Assembly (NCBI GenBank): GCA_902806565.1
Contig: CADCXA010000030.1
Span: forward strand, 186,001 to 250,000
Direction of reading: 5' to 3'
Origin: Hypoxylon rubiginosum
Lineage: Eukaryota > Ascomycota > Sordariomycetes > Xylariales > Hypoxylaceae
Length of the DNA: 64,000 bases
Below, piece by piece: positions 1-11,773 of the stretch. A program made the position numbers and the translations under genes. How positions within the stretch are numbered: the stretch's first letter is position 1; every line of letters begins with the position of its first letter. Below the pieces are notes generated by a model. That model was not told where the DNA came from. It was given only the letters and a program-made list of their open reading frames with translations, and made no database searches.

Positions 1-125
1 GTAGGGACAGCTGTAAGGCTCGTGAAGTCGGATGAGGACGCCGTGTCCGCGTCGGAGGCGGAAGAGCTCGAGGAGACGGAAGGGCTGTCATCTTGCGACG
101 CGGCTGGTTGATAGCCGCTGAGAAT
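1..125 (-). other. Open Ser/Asp-rich frame at the window edge; possible seventh PKS exon
   Basis: From position 125 down to the edge the minus strand stays open for 41 codons and encodes a Ser/Asp/Thr-rich low-complexity stretch, the composition usual for linkers after ACP domains in non-reducing PKSs. An acceptor (TTTTTTATAG) lies just upstream at 126-135. A phase-0 donor GTAGGT lies at 305-300, right after the ENL that ends the second ACP. Splicing 305..126 (180 nt) would bypass the PKS stop at 279-281 and carry the protein out of the window, perhaps into a thioesterase or other domain. The plus strand of the same stretch is also open (1-111, ending TGA) and could be the 3' end of another gene. 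The sequence alone does not decide between these. Confidence 0.35.
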
Positions 126-164
126 CTATAAAAAACGCACGAGACGTATGAGAATCTTTCTCTT

Positions 165-240
165 CATTTGTTGAAAAAAGAAAGAAGAGGAGCAGGAAGG
201 AAAAAAGACAAAAAACAAAGAAAAAAGAAAAGAAAAAGGC
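165..240. repeat. Polypurine/polypyrimidine low-complexity tract
   Basis: About 75 bases are almost entirely A and G on the plus strand, so C/T on the minus strand. This may be the pyrimidine-rich part of a long PKS intron, or a CT-rich core promoter or 3' flank. There are no regular repeat units. Confidence 0.6.
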
Positions 241-278
241 ATAGAAAATTCACAAGTGGCCGCCTCCTATTTTATTAA

Positions 279-3200
279 TCACACAACGTTCAGGGCAACA
301 CCTACCAGATTCTCAACATCACCAACTGTGCGGCATTCAGCCAAATCCGTGGACGAGAGGTAGCCTCCTTTGGCAATCTTGGACAGACTCGATTCCAGTT
401 CGAAGATCATGAGAGAGTCTATGCCAAGGGCCGATAACTCCGAGCTAGAGTCGATGATATCCTTGTCACCGCTGCATGTTTCAGCAATAATAGCACGTGT
501 GAGCTGTTGGATGTGGGGGATCACATCAGCACTAGCGGGAACATCCTCATTTGGCGTTTCCGCGGTAGGGCTAGAAATGGTGGTAGTAGCAGTGGCAGTG
601 GCAGTGCCAAAGCCTCCCAACGGCCGAGAGCTGTAGAGATTCTCAATATCCCCAACAGTAAGGCACTCTGCCAGACCAGAGATGTCCACCTGAGGATAGG
701 TGGACGATAGCTGAGCTTCTAGCTCGATCATCAACAGCGAGTCGAACCCGAGCGCCTCGAGGTTGGTCCCCGACGATAGAGACGTCGGGTCTGCTCCGCA
801 AGTCTGGGCTATGAGATTCTTCACAGCTGCGTTTTGCTGGGCAGACGGAACTGAAGCAGAAGCTAGTCGAGCGTCGGTAACTTTTAGAGGACTAACATTG
901 ACAGCAGCAGGGGTTTGACAGGTGTGTGATACCAGGTTCCCTCTCGACATGGTTGTCGACCCCTGTCCCCTCTTTGATTGTATGCTGAATGCTTGACTGA
1001 TCTTAGCCAATTGGACTCGCTGAAAAACCATCCCTCTGAATGTGGCCATCACACCGCTCTCATCAGCAGCCTGGGCATCAGCAACAAACACTCCCTCTTC
1101 GGGCAATTCGATCGCAGAGCAGTGCACGTGGAACACGGCCCCGGGGGATGTTGGCTCGCGAAGAACCAGTGCGGATTCCACCTCCTTACAAATGCAAGCC
1201 TCGCCTCTGGCGATGGAGAGGTTGGCGACGAATCCGGCCACGTGCAGCAGCACATCCATGAAGACTGCGCTGGCGCCTGCCGGGGTGCCAGACGGCGTGT
1301 CGGAGGATTTGCATCGCGCATACGCCTCGCTGCAATCTTGACTTATGCGTATGTACTGCACCTGCTGGTACAACTCGGAATAGGTAACGACACGTGTGAA
1401 AACGGTTTCGTACATGGCTTTTGTGGAGAAGGTTTCCAGGATCTCGTTCGGGTCAGGTCGGACAAATCGTTCGAGCTGGCGCTGCAGCATGCGAGCCGCT
1501 CGCGTGTATTTCTGCTCCGTGGACTTTCTACCCTTGCGCTTCAGACTACCCCTGCAGTGCGCATTTCCGCGGCTAGGGTCGGTGCCGTCGGCGAAGGAAG
1601 ATACCTCGAACTTCAACTCCTTCCGACTGTCTTCAGCTGGGCTTATCTGGATGCGGACTATCGCACTCGACTGTCCGGTGTACAGCAGAGGGGCAACATA
1701 GGAAATGTCCGCCAATGACCAGGCAGATTCCGCCGTGCTGTCTGGTTCCATATCCTGTACGGCTGATAGCGCCATCTGATGGTACACCGAAGCCGGGCAG
1801 AGTGCATGCTCGCAAACAATATGGCCTGTGATGAAATCCTTCAACGACTGGATCGACGTCTCGTAGATGCCAGTGAACCCATTAGCGTCGGATGCCTTCT
1901 GGACTCTCCGACCGAGGAATACATTGCTAGGAACCGCTTCTAGGACCTTCTCAGACTCCCCAGTTAGAAGTGCCGATGTTTCGTGGGGATAAGCTACCAA
2001 AAATTCAGATTGAAGAAATGGCAATCCGGGAAGGCTGATGAGCTGGGGTTGGTGCTGGAATTCAAATGCTTGGCGCCAGTTGACCGGCGGCGCTACTTTC
2101 TGGTAGAAGTGACTCAGAAGTTGTGACAGCGTCGCTGATGGCGATGTGCTCTTTCGCAGGCACGGTACCAGTCCTGCCTGCGTTGTAGAAGCTTGCGTAG
2201 AGATCATAGGAAGCAGAGAGGCATGCGGTCCGACTTCAACCCAGTGGGTGGTCGCGCTGTGGTTCTCGGCCAGGAAGTCGTCCAGCCCTTGCTGGAAAGC
2301 AACCGTCTCGCGCGAATGGCGTGCGAAGTATTTGGGCGTGAACACATCTTCTCCCACTGATACTATACGTCCCAACACGTTTGATATTACCGGAAGAGAG
2401 GGCTTCCTTAGCACCATTGTGCTCGCGTACTTCGTCAGCTCGGGGAGAATAGGGTCCATAGCCTCCGTGTGGTATGCCAGCGGCACGTCAAGGAACTTGC
2501 TCTTTACGTTCCCGGTACTCTTCAGATGTTCCTTCAAGACCTGTAGCTGAGTGACGGGGCCGCCCACAACGCAGTCGGTGCGGCTGTTGTCGCACGAGAT
2601 TTCCAGTTGACGGAAACGAGAATCGTCGTCGATTATCGCTTGCGCGTCGGACGCCCCGATGTTAACGGCCAGCATTGAAGTCTTGTCGACGTCGCACTTG
2701 GTCATCATAAGTCGAGCCCGGTGGGCAACTAGGAGAGCGCCGCTGGAGACATCTAGGACACCAGCTACTACGAGTGCGGCATATTCGCCAAGACTAATAT
2801 CGAGTGTTAGCATTCCCAACTCGGCCGTTTGACAGCATATGAAGGACATTAAGGGGTAATATGGAAACTGACCTATGTCCGGCAACCACACTTGGCCGAA
2901 TGTTCCAGGACATTAGTAACTGAGCTAAGGCGACCTCCAGCGCGAATATGGCGGATTGAAAAGCTTGAAGTTGTAATGTGTTGTCTTCGGAATCCGTCTT
3001 GCTACTCGTACTTGGGTTTATGACTTCCAAGCACCCAGGGAAACCGTTTCTCCTCAAGACCTGGTCGCATTGGTGGACGGTTTTCGAGAATACGGGGTAG
3101 ATGGACATGAGCTGCTGGCCCATCCCCAGATACTGCGATCCTTGCCCCGAAAATACGAAGACCACTTTGTGTTCGGCGGCCTTCCTGGCTGGGGTGTGAT

Positions 3201-6149
3201 GAGGTTCTGCGCCGTGCAGATTCTTGATCAGTTTGTCAACCGAGTTGGCCGTGACCGAAATGCGATGGTCGTATAGCTGGCGACGGGCTGTCATCGTGTA
3301 GCAGATATCTGCCAGGGAAGATGATGCCGCTGTGGCGGCACCCAAACTCGCGATTAGCTCCTCGCGAAGCTTGTTGAGGACCTTGGTGCTTTTCCCGGAT
3401 AGGCCCAGGACGTATGTCTGCGCGTCGCCGCCGGTGGCATCTCTGGGAAGGACAGGGGCGTTGTATTCCCGCAGGATCACTGCCGCGTTAGATCCCGCCG
3501 CCCCGAAGTTGTTAATCAACGCTAATCTCGGCTGGCCTCCCGGCTGCTGCCATGGAGTCACATCCCGGTCGATCACTGCGCCGTCCGCGCCAAGATTTTG
3601 AATCTTGGGGTTCAGATTCTTCAGCGACACCTGCGGTGGTATCTTGCCGTGCCTCATCATGAGTACTACCTTGGCTAGAGCGGCGGCGCCCGAAGCGGCC
3701 TCGGCATGGCCAACGTTGGCCTTGATCGAGGTGAAATGTAGAGGGTTTCGAGGATCGCGACCCCTGCATAAGGCGCCCCGTAGACTCTCGAGTTCGTTCG
3801 GGTCCCCGGCTTGCGTGCTAGAAAAAGTGATAATAGTAAGACATCAATTTCGGAGAACGACGAGTTTCGGAAAGGAAGTAGCGCTCTTACCCTGTTCCGT
3901 GCGTTTCGACGACCGAAAGCTGGTGCGGGTGGACCTTCGTCTTGTTCAGCAGCCGGCGGAAAAGCGACTCCTGGGTGGGAGCGTGGGGATGCGTAATCGA
4001 GTGAGCGTTCCCGCTCTGGTTCAGTTCGACCCCTTTGATAACGGCGTGGATCCGGTCGCCTTCCGCCAGCGCATCTCGCATGGTCTTGATAACGAAGATG
4101 CCGCAGCCCTCGGAACGGCAGTAGCCGTCGGCGGAGGCGTCAAAGGCTTTACACTGGCCGGTGGGGCTGAGGAAATGCGCTCGGTCGAGGCCAAGATACA
4201 TCTGCGTATAGTGAGTTTATGACAAGCTTATGTAGAAAATGAAAGAGACACATACATCAGGGCTAGTGATAACGTTGACTCCGCCTACCAATGCCGCTCG
4301 ACAGTCCCCGGCGGCCAAGGACCGCGCCGCCTGGTGAAGCGCAACCATTGACGACGAGCAAGCGGTGTCCAGCGTAATAGATGGGCCGCTCCAACCGAAA
4401 TAGTAGGAGATCCGGCCGCTCTGGAAGGCGCGGAGCGTGCCCGGGCTGTAGTACACGTCGATGTCCGCACGGAGGTTCTCGGTGTAGTCGAGCGTCGCGC
4501 TGCCGACGAAGCACCCGAACGCGTCCCGGGCGAAGGAAGGGGTCGAGTCCGGCACGTACCCGGCGTCCTCGAGGGCGCGGTACGCCGTCTGGAGCAGCAC
4601 GCGCTGCTGCGGGTCGATGGACCTGGCCTCGCGGGGCGAGATGTCGAAGAGGTCGTTGTCGAAGAGGAACGGGTTCTTCAGGAAGTTGCCGTACCGCGTG
4701 TTGATCGACCGCTTCGCCCGGTTGCCCTTGTCGTCCTTCATCTGATAGAAGTCGTCGATGTGGAATCTTGACGACGGAATCTGGTGAGGCGGGATATTTT
4801 AGTACCAAGTTCTTCGTTAGGGGGGCATCGAGGATTTCTATGGCAAGACCACTTACCTCCGAGCACGAGTTTACTCCGTTACAGAGGTTCTCCCACAACT
4901 CATCAGCGTCCTGAGCGCCCGGCAGGTCAACCGCCATCCCCACAATGGCTATGTCGTCTAATGATATGGCGGAAGCCCCGTTTGAGGGTGTGCTAGATGC
5001 TCCGGTAGCAGAGACATCCCGAATCTCTACCGTCTTGGGTAGCGATCGCCCCGCCTTCGACACGCCGTACCCCGGACCGAAATTCAAGATCTCGCAGGGT
5101 GCCGACGCCCCGTGCTGCTGAACTGCTGTCAGAACGGAGTCCTGGACCGCGACCCAATCGACCGGCTCCAGCAAAATCATCTCCAGAAGGAGCCTCACGA
5201 GTTGCCCGAGTGTGGTTGGGGTGTCCGGCTTGTGAGAGATGGGCAGCGGCGCTCCCGTGACGGTGGAAAAGAGGGGGGCCGCCAGAACTACTGGGACTTC
5301 CCACTGAGAAGATATCTCGCGCTCGAGAGCATTCAGCGTGTCGAGGAAGATGTTGTTTAATCGGGCACGGTTGTGGTATAAAGTCAGGACATTCGTTGGG
5401 CGCGTCCGGCATTGGGAGGGCAGTTTCTCCTCGACGAATTGTGCGAGCTGGTCTCCCCTCCCGCTTAGCGTCACGCAGTTCGCCGAGTTCTTGGCGCTAA
5501 CGTACACGGAAGTATCCTATACAGGTGTTTAGTTCACGTATTTTGATAGGGAGCATATCTTGTTACTCACACTTGTAGCGCTCGGGCCGAGTAGGCTAGC
5601 AATGATATCTTCAGAGATATTGTGGACTACCACACTCCATGGCAGGCTTGGGGAGCAGCCGCCATGAGAAACCTGGGAGCTTCGATACGATTCGGAATAG
5701 ATGCCGAGCCACAAGGCGACATGGAAGAAGTCTTGCGCACGCTGGAGGAACTCGACCACATTGTGGGCCGATGCTACTACCGCGGCGGGCAGCAGACCTG
5801 CGCAGAACCCGGCAACACCTCGTACTTCAAAGAGTCCCTGAGAGTGACTGAGAAATCGAAGGATTTGGGTAAGGTATATGGTGGTATGTTGTATAATGAC
5901 ATTTTGATGATAATTAATAGGAGGTTGTAAAAGGGTCTCTGGTTGGATGAAGTCGTCTAAGTTGATCGTTTCAGGGGTAAGACGGCCTTCGTCTATGGCT
6001 TTTGTTATTTGTGCCCGGAAAGCAGCATGACAAGCTCGTAGAAGTACTTGTGATTCTGGCAAAGAAGCATCCTGGATGGCGGTATCCAGAGTGATGGGTG
6101 AGAAGAGAGACTCGGAGCCTAGTCCGGCAAATACAGCTATACGATACAT
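279..6149 (-). CDS. Non-reducing polyketide synthase (SAT-KS-AT-PT-ACP-ACP)
   Basis: Iterative type I PKS that builds and regioselectively folds an aromatic polyketide from malonyl-CoA. Six exons: 6149-5571, 5516-4857, 4780-4256, 4201-3891, 3817-2873, 2793-279, giving 1844 aa. SAT about 1-360 with GFCAG (Cys116) and a candidate His241. KS about 375-800 with DTACSSS (Cys554), THGTG (His689) and NVGHAEA (His729). AT about 910-1210 with GQGSQ and GHSLGEY (Ser1007, split by an intron) and His1115. PT about 1296-1610 with His1331 (GHIV..LCPASVY) and Asp1520 ([10 protein letters not shown]). ACP Ser at 1692 (GFDSL) and 1800 (GIDSL). There are no KR, DH, ER or methyltransferase domains, and no TE inside the window. 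The Met at 6149 is chosen because it opens the usual SAT start; a Met lies 7 codons upstream at 6170. It diverges from the FAD monooxygenase. Whether the gene really stops at 279 is uncertain (see 1-125). Confidence 0.93.
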
Positions 6150-7306
6150 GTTGAAGAAGTGAAGATACACATCAAGGCTGCAGGAGTTACCGAAAACTCG
6201 GGGAATCTTGCGTTTACATCTAATAAATACCGAATCCTAATTCTTGTTATCAAAGACAAGGCCCCCAGTCGGCTCGAAGACAAGGACTATGTGATTATAA
6301 CATTAGTATCCACTAGACCGCCACTTACAGTAGCAGCCAGACCAATCTACTCGGCGAACAGGCGAATGCAAGTAGAGAGAGTAAGCTAAGCGGTAAAAGG
6401 GAAAGAGCAGAATTATGCTTACAACCTGTCAAGGTCTTCTACGTCGTATCCATTCACATGTGAAATCCGCGTATTCTTAGAACCGGGTGTTTGGGGTCTT
6501 GATGGCTAGCTCTAATAGGAGGTACCTAACCACGTAGTTTCTGATTTCGGCAACAGATATTACACGACCCCTGAAAAAAAGAGAAGCGATCTCCTTCCTG
6601 GCTGTAATACAATCCTGCTGATGTAAGGACCGATTGAAAAAAAGAGCTGCAGGTGAGCCGTTGCAACAGCTGGTATAAGCCATGATGATGTGACGGAACT
6701 AAGATAGCAACGGCGGTAGATTTACACCCCTAGCCCCCAAGCACACCCTACCACATCACTACCACATCACAGCCCTCCCTCATCTAATGGGCTGGTTCGG
6801 GTCCAGCCCCTGCTGGAGCAACATTCAAGTAACATATAGGGGTTAGTGCCGCGACCACTGTTACTCCGCCTATCCCCTGAAAAGTTCACGATTGGCCAAT
6901 TGCTATTTAAGCTTATCGATAGATCTACGTGGCTCGGTGGGAGCCGCGCAGGGATTATATGGTTGCATTTGGGAAAACATGGGTAGCACAAAGATTCATG
7001 TATTAGATATATGCAAGATATGCAATGCAGGGGTATATAATCAAGATACGTACCTAGGATGTAGCTGGAATGGAGGGCGTGCCTACAGGTACCGAGGTGT
7101 TAACCGCAAGTGAATATCCCCCTCTCTCGGAGATGCCGTACCACCGCTTCCCCCTTACCTCCTCCTCCAATACCCTGAGATCAGGTTTTTGCGACGGCTG
7201 AGACCTATAACAAAGGCCGCTTTGTCGCCGAGCTAGGTTTTGATCTGAATAATCAAATCAAGTTTAAGGACGTCCTCTATACCTTATACCAAGCACAGCA
7301 TCTACA
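6150..7306. promoter_or_regulatory. Shared intergenic promoter between PKS and FAD monooxygenase
   Basis: 1.16 kb separates the two divergent start codons. No other gene is recognisable; short open frames here have no protein-like features. CGGAGATGCCG (about 7123-7133) is an inverted CGG/CCG pair spaced by 5 bases, of the kind Zn2Cys6 dimers can bind. A single match proves nothing. No exact TCG-N5-CGA AflR-type site was found by eye. Confidence 0.5.
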
Positions 7307-8960
7307 ATGACGACAAGCGACTCGCAAAATGGTGACAAGCCCGCAGGCTTCCAATTGCACCTAATCGTTGTCGGGGCTGGCTTAGCTGGCCTCGCAGCCG
7401 CCATCAGCACCAGGTTGGAAGGCCATCGTGTCACGGTACTGGAAAAGACCGCCAAGCTAGTAGAAGTAGGCGCGGGGTTACAGGTCACTCCTAATGCGAG
7501 CCGCCTGTTCCACCACTGGGGCGTCTTCGATGAGCTCAGCTCCAAGGCCGCCATGCCGTCCTATCTAGCTGTTCGCCGATACGACGGCACTCGCCTCCTA
7601 GCCTACGAGGATGACTTCCAGAAGAAAATGCTTGATCGGTACGGCGCCCCCTTTTGGGACGTCCATCGCGCCGACCTGCAGGAGGCGCTAGTGCGGCGCG
7701 CGCAATCCCTCGGCGTCGATATCCGGCTCGGCGCCGACGTCCAGCACGTCGACTTCGCGCGCGCCTCGGTCACGACGCTGGATGGGCAGACGGTACAGGG
7801 CGACGTCGTCTTGGGCGCCGACGGCCTATGGTCGCGGACGCGGAATTTCCTGCTGCGGCGGCAGCTGAACCCGAAGCCGACCGGGGATCTGGCGTACCGC
7901 ATCATCCTCAACCTCGAGGACATCGGCGACCCGGAGCTTAGGGAGCTGGTCTCCAACCCTTCTCTCAACTTCTGGATCGGTCCCGAGTCCCACGTCGTGG
8001 GCTACTCGCTCCGACAGGGTCGCACGTACAACCTTGTTCTCTTGCGCCCAGACGACCTACCGGAGGATGTAAGCCGCGCTGCTGCCGACGTGGACGAGAT
8101 GCGAAAGCTGTTCGAACCCTGGGATCCAACGTGAGTCAAGCTTCTCACCGAGCTTTCGCTATGATTTACTTACCCATGTCATATGACAGTTTAAGCAAAT
8201 TGCTGGCGTGTGTAAGTTCGGTGGACAAGTGGCGATTGATGCATAGTACGTCTATCCCTGCCTTGTCTTTCAAAGCTCGGATGAACTCCTCCTGATCATC
8301 TGCGCTGATAGTCTCTCCCCTGGATGCCTGGGTCAATAATGAGGGAACCTTTTTGATGGCGTAAGTCCCAATCTCGATACATCTCCACTCCCCACATCTT
8401 GTTAAGTTCGTCTAATTGATTACGTGGGATTTAGCGGCGACGCATGCCACCCCATGCTCCCGTACCTAGCGCAAGGCGCCAACTCCTCTTTGGAAGATGG
8501 CGCCGTCCTCGGTCGGCTACTCAAATACGTAACCAGCCGTGAGAAGCTAGCGCCAGCACTCGAGATGTATCAGCAGCTGCGAAAAGCGCGAGGGGAGGCG
8601 ATAGCAAAGGAGGCATTAGGTCAGGTAAGTTCAATTACGAGCTGACTCGATCACTCGCAGACGAAAAGGCACACCGCTAACGTTTGCGGTACCCAACAGA
8701 GGGATTCGTTCCATATGCCCGACGGACCCCTGCAGGAACAGCGAGATGCCGTATTCCTGGCAAGCTTAGGCAAAGAATCAATGCCTCATTTTCCAAGTCG
8801 CTGGTAAGAGAATAATTCAGTTGGCAAGAACGACGAACTATCTTGAGCTAATTCATTTTTTTCTTCAAAATCTAGGACGTGTCCTTCGGTGCAGCAATGG
8901 TTATATGGATACGACGCTGTAGTTGAAGCAGATAAGGCCTATGAAACACATCCTTTTTAA
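7307..8960 (+). CDS. FAD-dependent monooxygenase (salicylate hydroxylase-like, group A)
   Basis: Six exons (7307-8130, 8190-8245, 8312-8360, 8435-8624, 8700-8803, 8876-8960) encode 435 aa, a normal length for this family. The FAD Rossmann motif GxGxxG is at 23-28 (GAGLAG). The ADG motif is at 171-173 and GDACHPM at 311-317, joined exactly across an intron. The C-terminus has the W..P..QQWLYGYDA..EA pattern common in fungal members. These enzymes use NAD(P)H and O2 to hydroxylate, decarboxylatively hydroxylate or dearomatise phenolic rings. Next to an NR-PKS, an aromatic polyketide is the likely substrate (inferred). There is no signal peptide, so it is probably cytosolic. The gene is intact and shares a promoter region with the PKS. 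Confidence 0.92.
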
Positions 8961-11561
8961 AGAATGAAAACTTTAAGAGTACCATATAGGCATTCCTTAT
9001 GTAGGTAAATACCCCCGGGGGGAAGAAGATGGCGGCGTGCCACTTGCATGTAACATGGCCTGTTTGTAAAAGCCAGAGCATATAGTACATCATTTCTACA
9101 GAAAGGGGCATATAGCTACGTGTATCTAGAGCAGCGACTCGCTCGATCTAAGCCAATTGGAATAGCTGCATTTAATGAACTTCGTTAAATCCGTGAGATT
9201 ATAATTTTCTTCACCATTTGATTCAATTACACCTCGCTCCTACGCTGATCACGAGCTACTTTCAATACCTTTCAATACCTTGTGGCGCCACAATGCTGGT
9301 CTATTTCTAATCAACTAAGGAGATGGGCCTTAGGAATGTAGAAAGAGAGGTCTAGTGGAATTGAGGCTCAAGTTACCTGCTGACACACGACAGCATTAGA
9401 ACTGGCTGATAAGGGGGTGGGATTAGTCCTAGTGTGTTCAAGCACAGCCAACCCGACTTTATTCCTGGAAATAATATAATAAATTAGATGAGGCATCTAG
9501 ATCGCCAAAGTAGATGACCCGTGCATCGCATATTCCTCATAGGGCATCGTGTGCATGCGCATGATGCTAAGTCCCTGCGCCTTTCTCTTCCACTTGGCCG
9601 ACATCATCTATCTCTTGGATGCAAACATGCCACGAGTCTAGGGTGTAAGGAACAACGCCGAGCCAGCGAGCGTGGGGGGCTTTGCATCTCGAATGCCGCT
9701 ACAGACGCGCATCTGGCGTCTCATGGACAATCTATCTATACCAGCTATACTAACGTGTTGCATGGAAGCCGTAGCCAAGTATCAGGGGAGGCCTGGGCGT
9801 GGAGATCACGTCGATCGGGGTCGATCAGGTTACACACCTCGGTATATGCATAATAGCAACGAAGGTCGAGACCGCTTCAGACCCTCGCTTGCAAGAATTC
9901 AGAACTGCATATATGCCGAACGGTGAACCAAACCATGGAATTGCGCCGCCGGGGTAGAATCCTCCCTTCACCTTCCGAATTGCTACATACCCCGGTGTGT
10001 TCTCTACGGCGCTTTTTCCCTTAGTGTTTTGCGCTCATGCTGCCGTTGCCCAATCGGTCGGGTTTGCAGCTCGACTCCGCCAAGATCCGATGACATAAAT
10101 GGCTATAGACGAAACAGCCCCCATCGCTTACTAAATACTTCGCCTAGGGTACTATCCAGAAACAGCAAGCAAGAAAGCGCACGTGGAGCACTGCCGAGTT
10201 AAGTCTTGGGTATACTCGTGTTATCTCCACCGCCAACATTTATCATCTCTTAGGTGTTTCTTACAAATACAAATACAAAAGTCCGACATATCAAATAGGA
10301 AGGCAATAGCTGAAATTCCAGCACGAACGCAGCCTATGCAGCATTCCTGCCCCAACACCGCCTATAACGATAGACATACGATTCTAACTTTAGGACTTCT
10401 TCAGCAGCATCCTGGTCGTCAACACTTTAGCTTCCACTTAGTCATCCAGATCATAACCGTTTTAATTCACGTCTTTTCTAAACGGTGACTAGACTCATAG
10501 GAAAAGGAGGCTAGCTTTTTCTACTGGTCAAGATTCCTAGTCATGGACAGGAGAAACTAAAATCCAGGGGTGCATTCCGGACCCAACAAGGTCGATGGCG
10601 AATATGATATTGAAATCACACTCAGCATTCTCCAAGCCATTGGGGGCGGCCTTTAGATGAGACACTATTAATTGTCAGACCACAAAAAGAGGAACCCAAG
10701 TAGGTGGTTCATCTATCGCCGGCGACGATGGCGATAGTCTAGTCTAAGGAGACATTGGGGGCTGCCTAGACGTGTTTGCGTCTAAATGAAAATGACTTGG
10801 CGTCGACAGCGATCTGTGTTAGATCTTAAGAATACGTTGCATCGGTGGGATTATGAGGAGTGACATCGCGGTAGGAAACACTATTCCAAGCCGCCACGAG
10901 GCTTGTGATGGCAAATGAAACATGCGGTTGGGCAGGCTGACGTGTATTATCCCCTAAGAATATCAATAATCGTATCACTTTAGCATGGGGATCGCCCCAG
11001 ATTCAAGAGGCTTGTCACAATGACATTCTCAATAAGGAAGACGTTAGTTAGAGAACCAAGCTAGAACAGCTCTGCTGACTACAACTCCTGATAGTGGCGG
11101 AGACTGTTAGCGGGTATTCTACAATATTGCATATGTCTTGGCTAGATAGTAAGGGAACTGAAAGTGATTCGTGGATGGTGATAGCTGCGAGGTTCTTTTA
11201 GCTTTTGCAATCGTTTCCATCACTTTCCTTGAGTTGCTCTGCGAGATAGGCCAAGGTGTCACGATGTAATACTCGAGATGTAGAAACAACGACTTTCCTA
11301 CGCCAGGGGCCTCCGCCTAACTGCTAAGAACTCTAGGCACAAATGCAAGGTGTGGCCCTCTCTATGATCCCTATCTCGATCTCCAGTTGAGCTAATAGAT
11401 CTAACCTCTCATGTGGAGGGCTAGGGGGCTGAATGCCTAGACCATTAACCCATAGTATTAACTAGCCCCTTTAACAACTTAGCTGGTTATATATACGATT
11501 CTAATAGTAATAATATAATAAAATATAACTATATTATTTAATTAAAATGTTAATATAATAA
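8961..11561. other. Gene-poor stretch between FAD monooxygenase and the LTR element
   Basis: 2.6 kb of ordinary base composition. The open frames (longest about 110 codons) overlap each other and show no domain, signal or splicing pattern I recognise. There is no tRNA-like structure by eye. Composition turns sharply A+T-rich from about 11,490. It may hold promoter or 3' sequence of decayed genes; I see nothing definite. Confidence 0.5.
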
Positions 11562-11773
11562 ATATAACTGGGAGGTGGTTATTTAAATACTTATAAAAAA
11601 GATTTTATAATTTATTATTATAATTAAAAAAGTTATAAAATATTTATTTAATTTAAATATTATATTATAAATATTAATATTATATTTTTAAAATATTTTT
11701 TAATATTTTACCAGCTGTTTTTATTATATATTTTATATTTTATAATTATTTAAATAATTATAAATTATTAATA
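11562..11773. repeat. Left long terminal repeat (212 bp)
   Basis: Aligns without gaps to 17581-17792 at a constant offset of 6019. I count 32 differences in 212 positions, of which 31 are C/T or G/A transitions and one is a transversion. This copy keeps more G at its start (CTGGGAGGTGG, where the right copy has only T and A). Confidence 0.85.

Noticed and set aside
978..5930. Long plus-strand open frames overlapping the PKS (e.g. 978-1718, 3605-4222)
   Set aside because: They mirror the GC-rich coding exons of the PKS and carry no recognisable domain or splice structure.
6150..7306. AflR-type sites (TCG-N5-CGA) in the PKS/FMO promoter
   Set aside because: Only near matches with wrong spacing were found (TCGGCTCGA with N3, TCGGCGA with N1).
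8625..8699. Alternative 3' splice site at 8660 in the FAD monooxygenase that would add 13 in-frame codons
   Set aside because: It would leave an intron of only 36 nt, below the usual fungal minimum, and the downstream site at 8699 gives the family pattern RDSFHMPDGP.
9521..10488. Open frames of 84-110 codons downstream of the FAD monooxygenase
   Set aside because: Overlapping in different frames, low-complexity, with no family resemblance or intron pattern.
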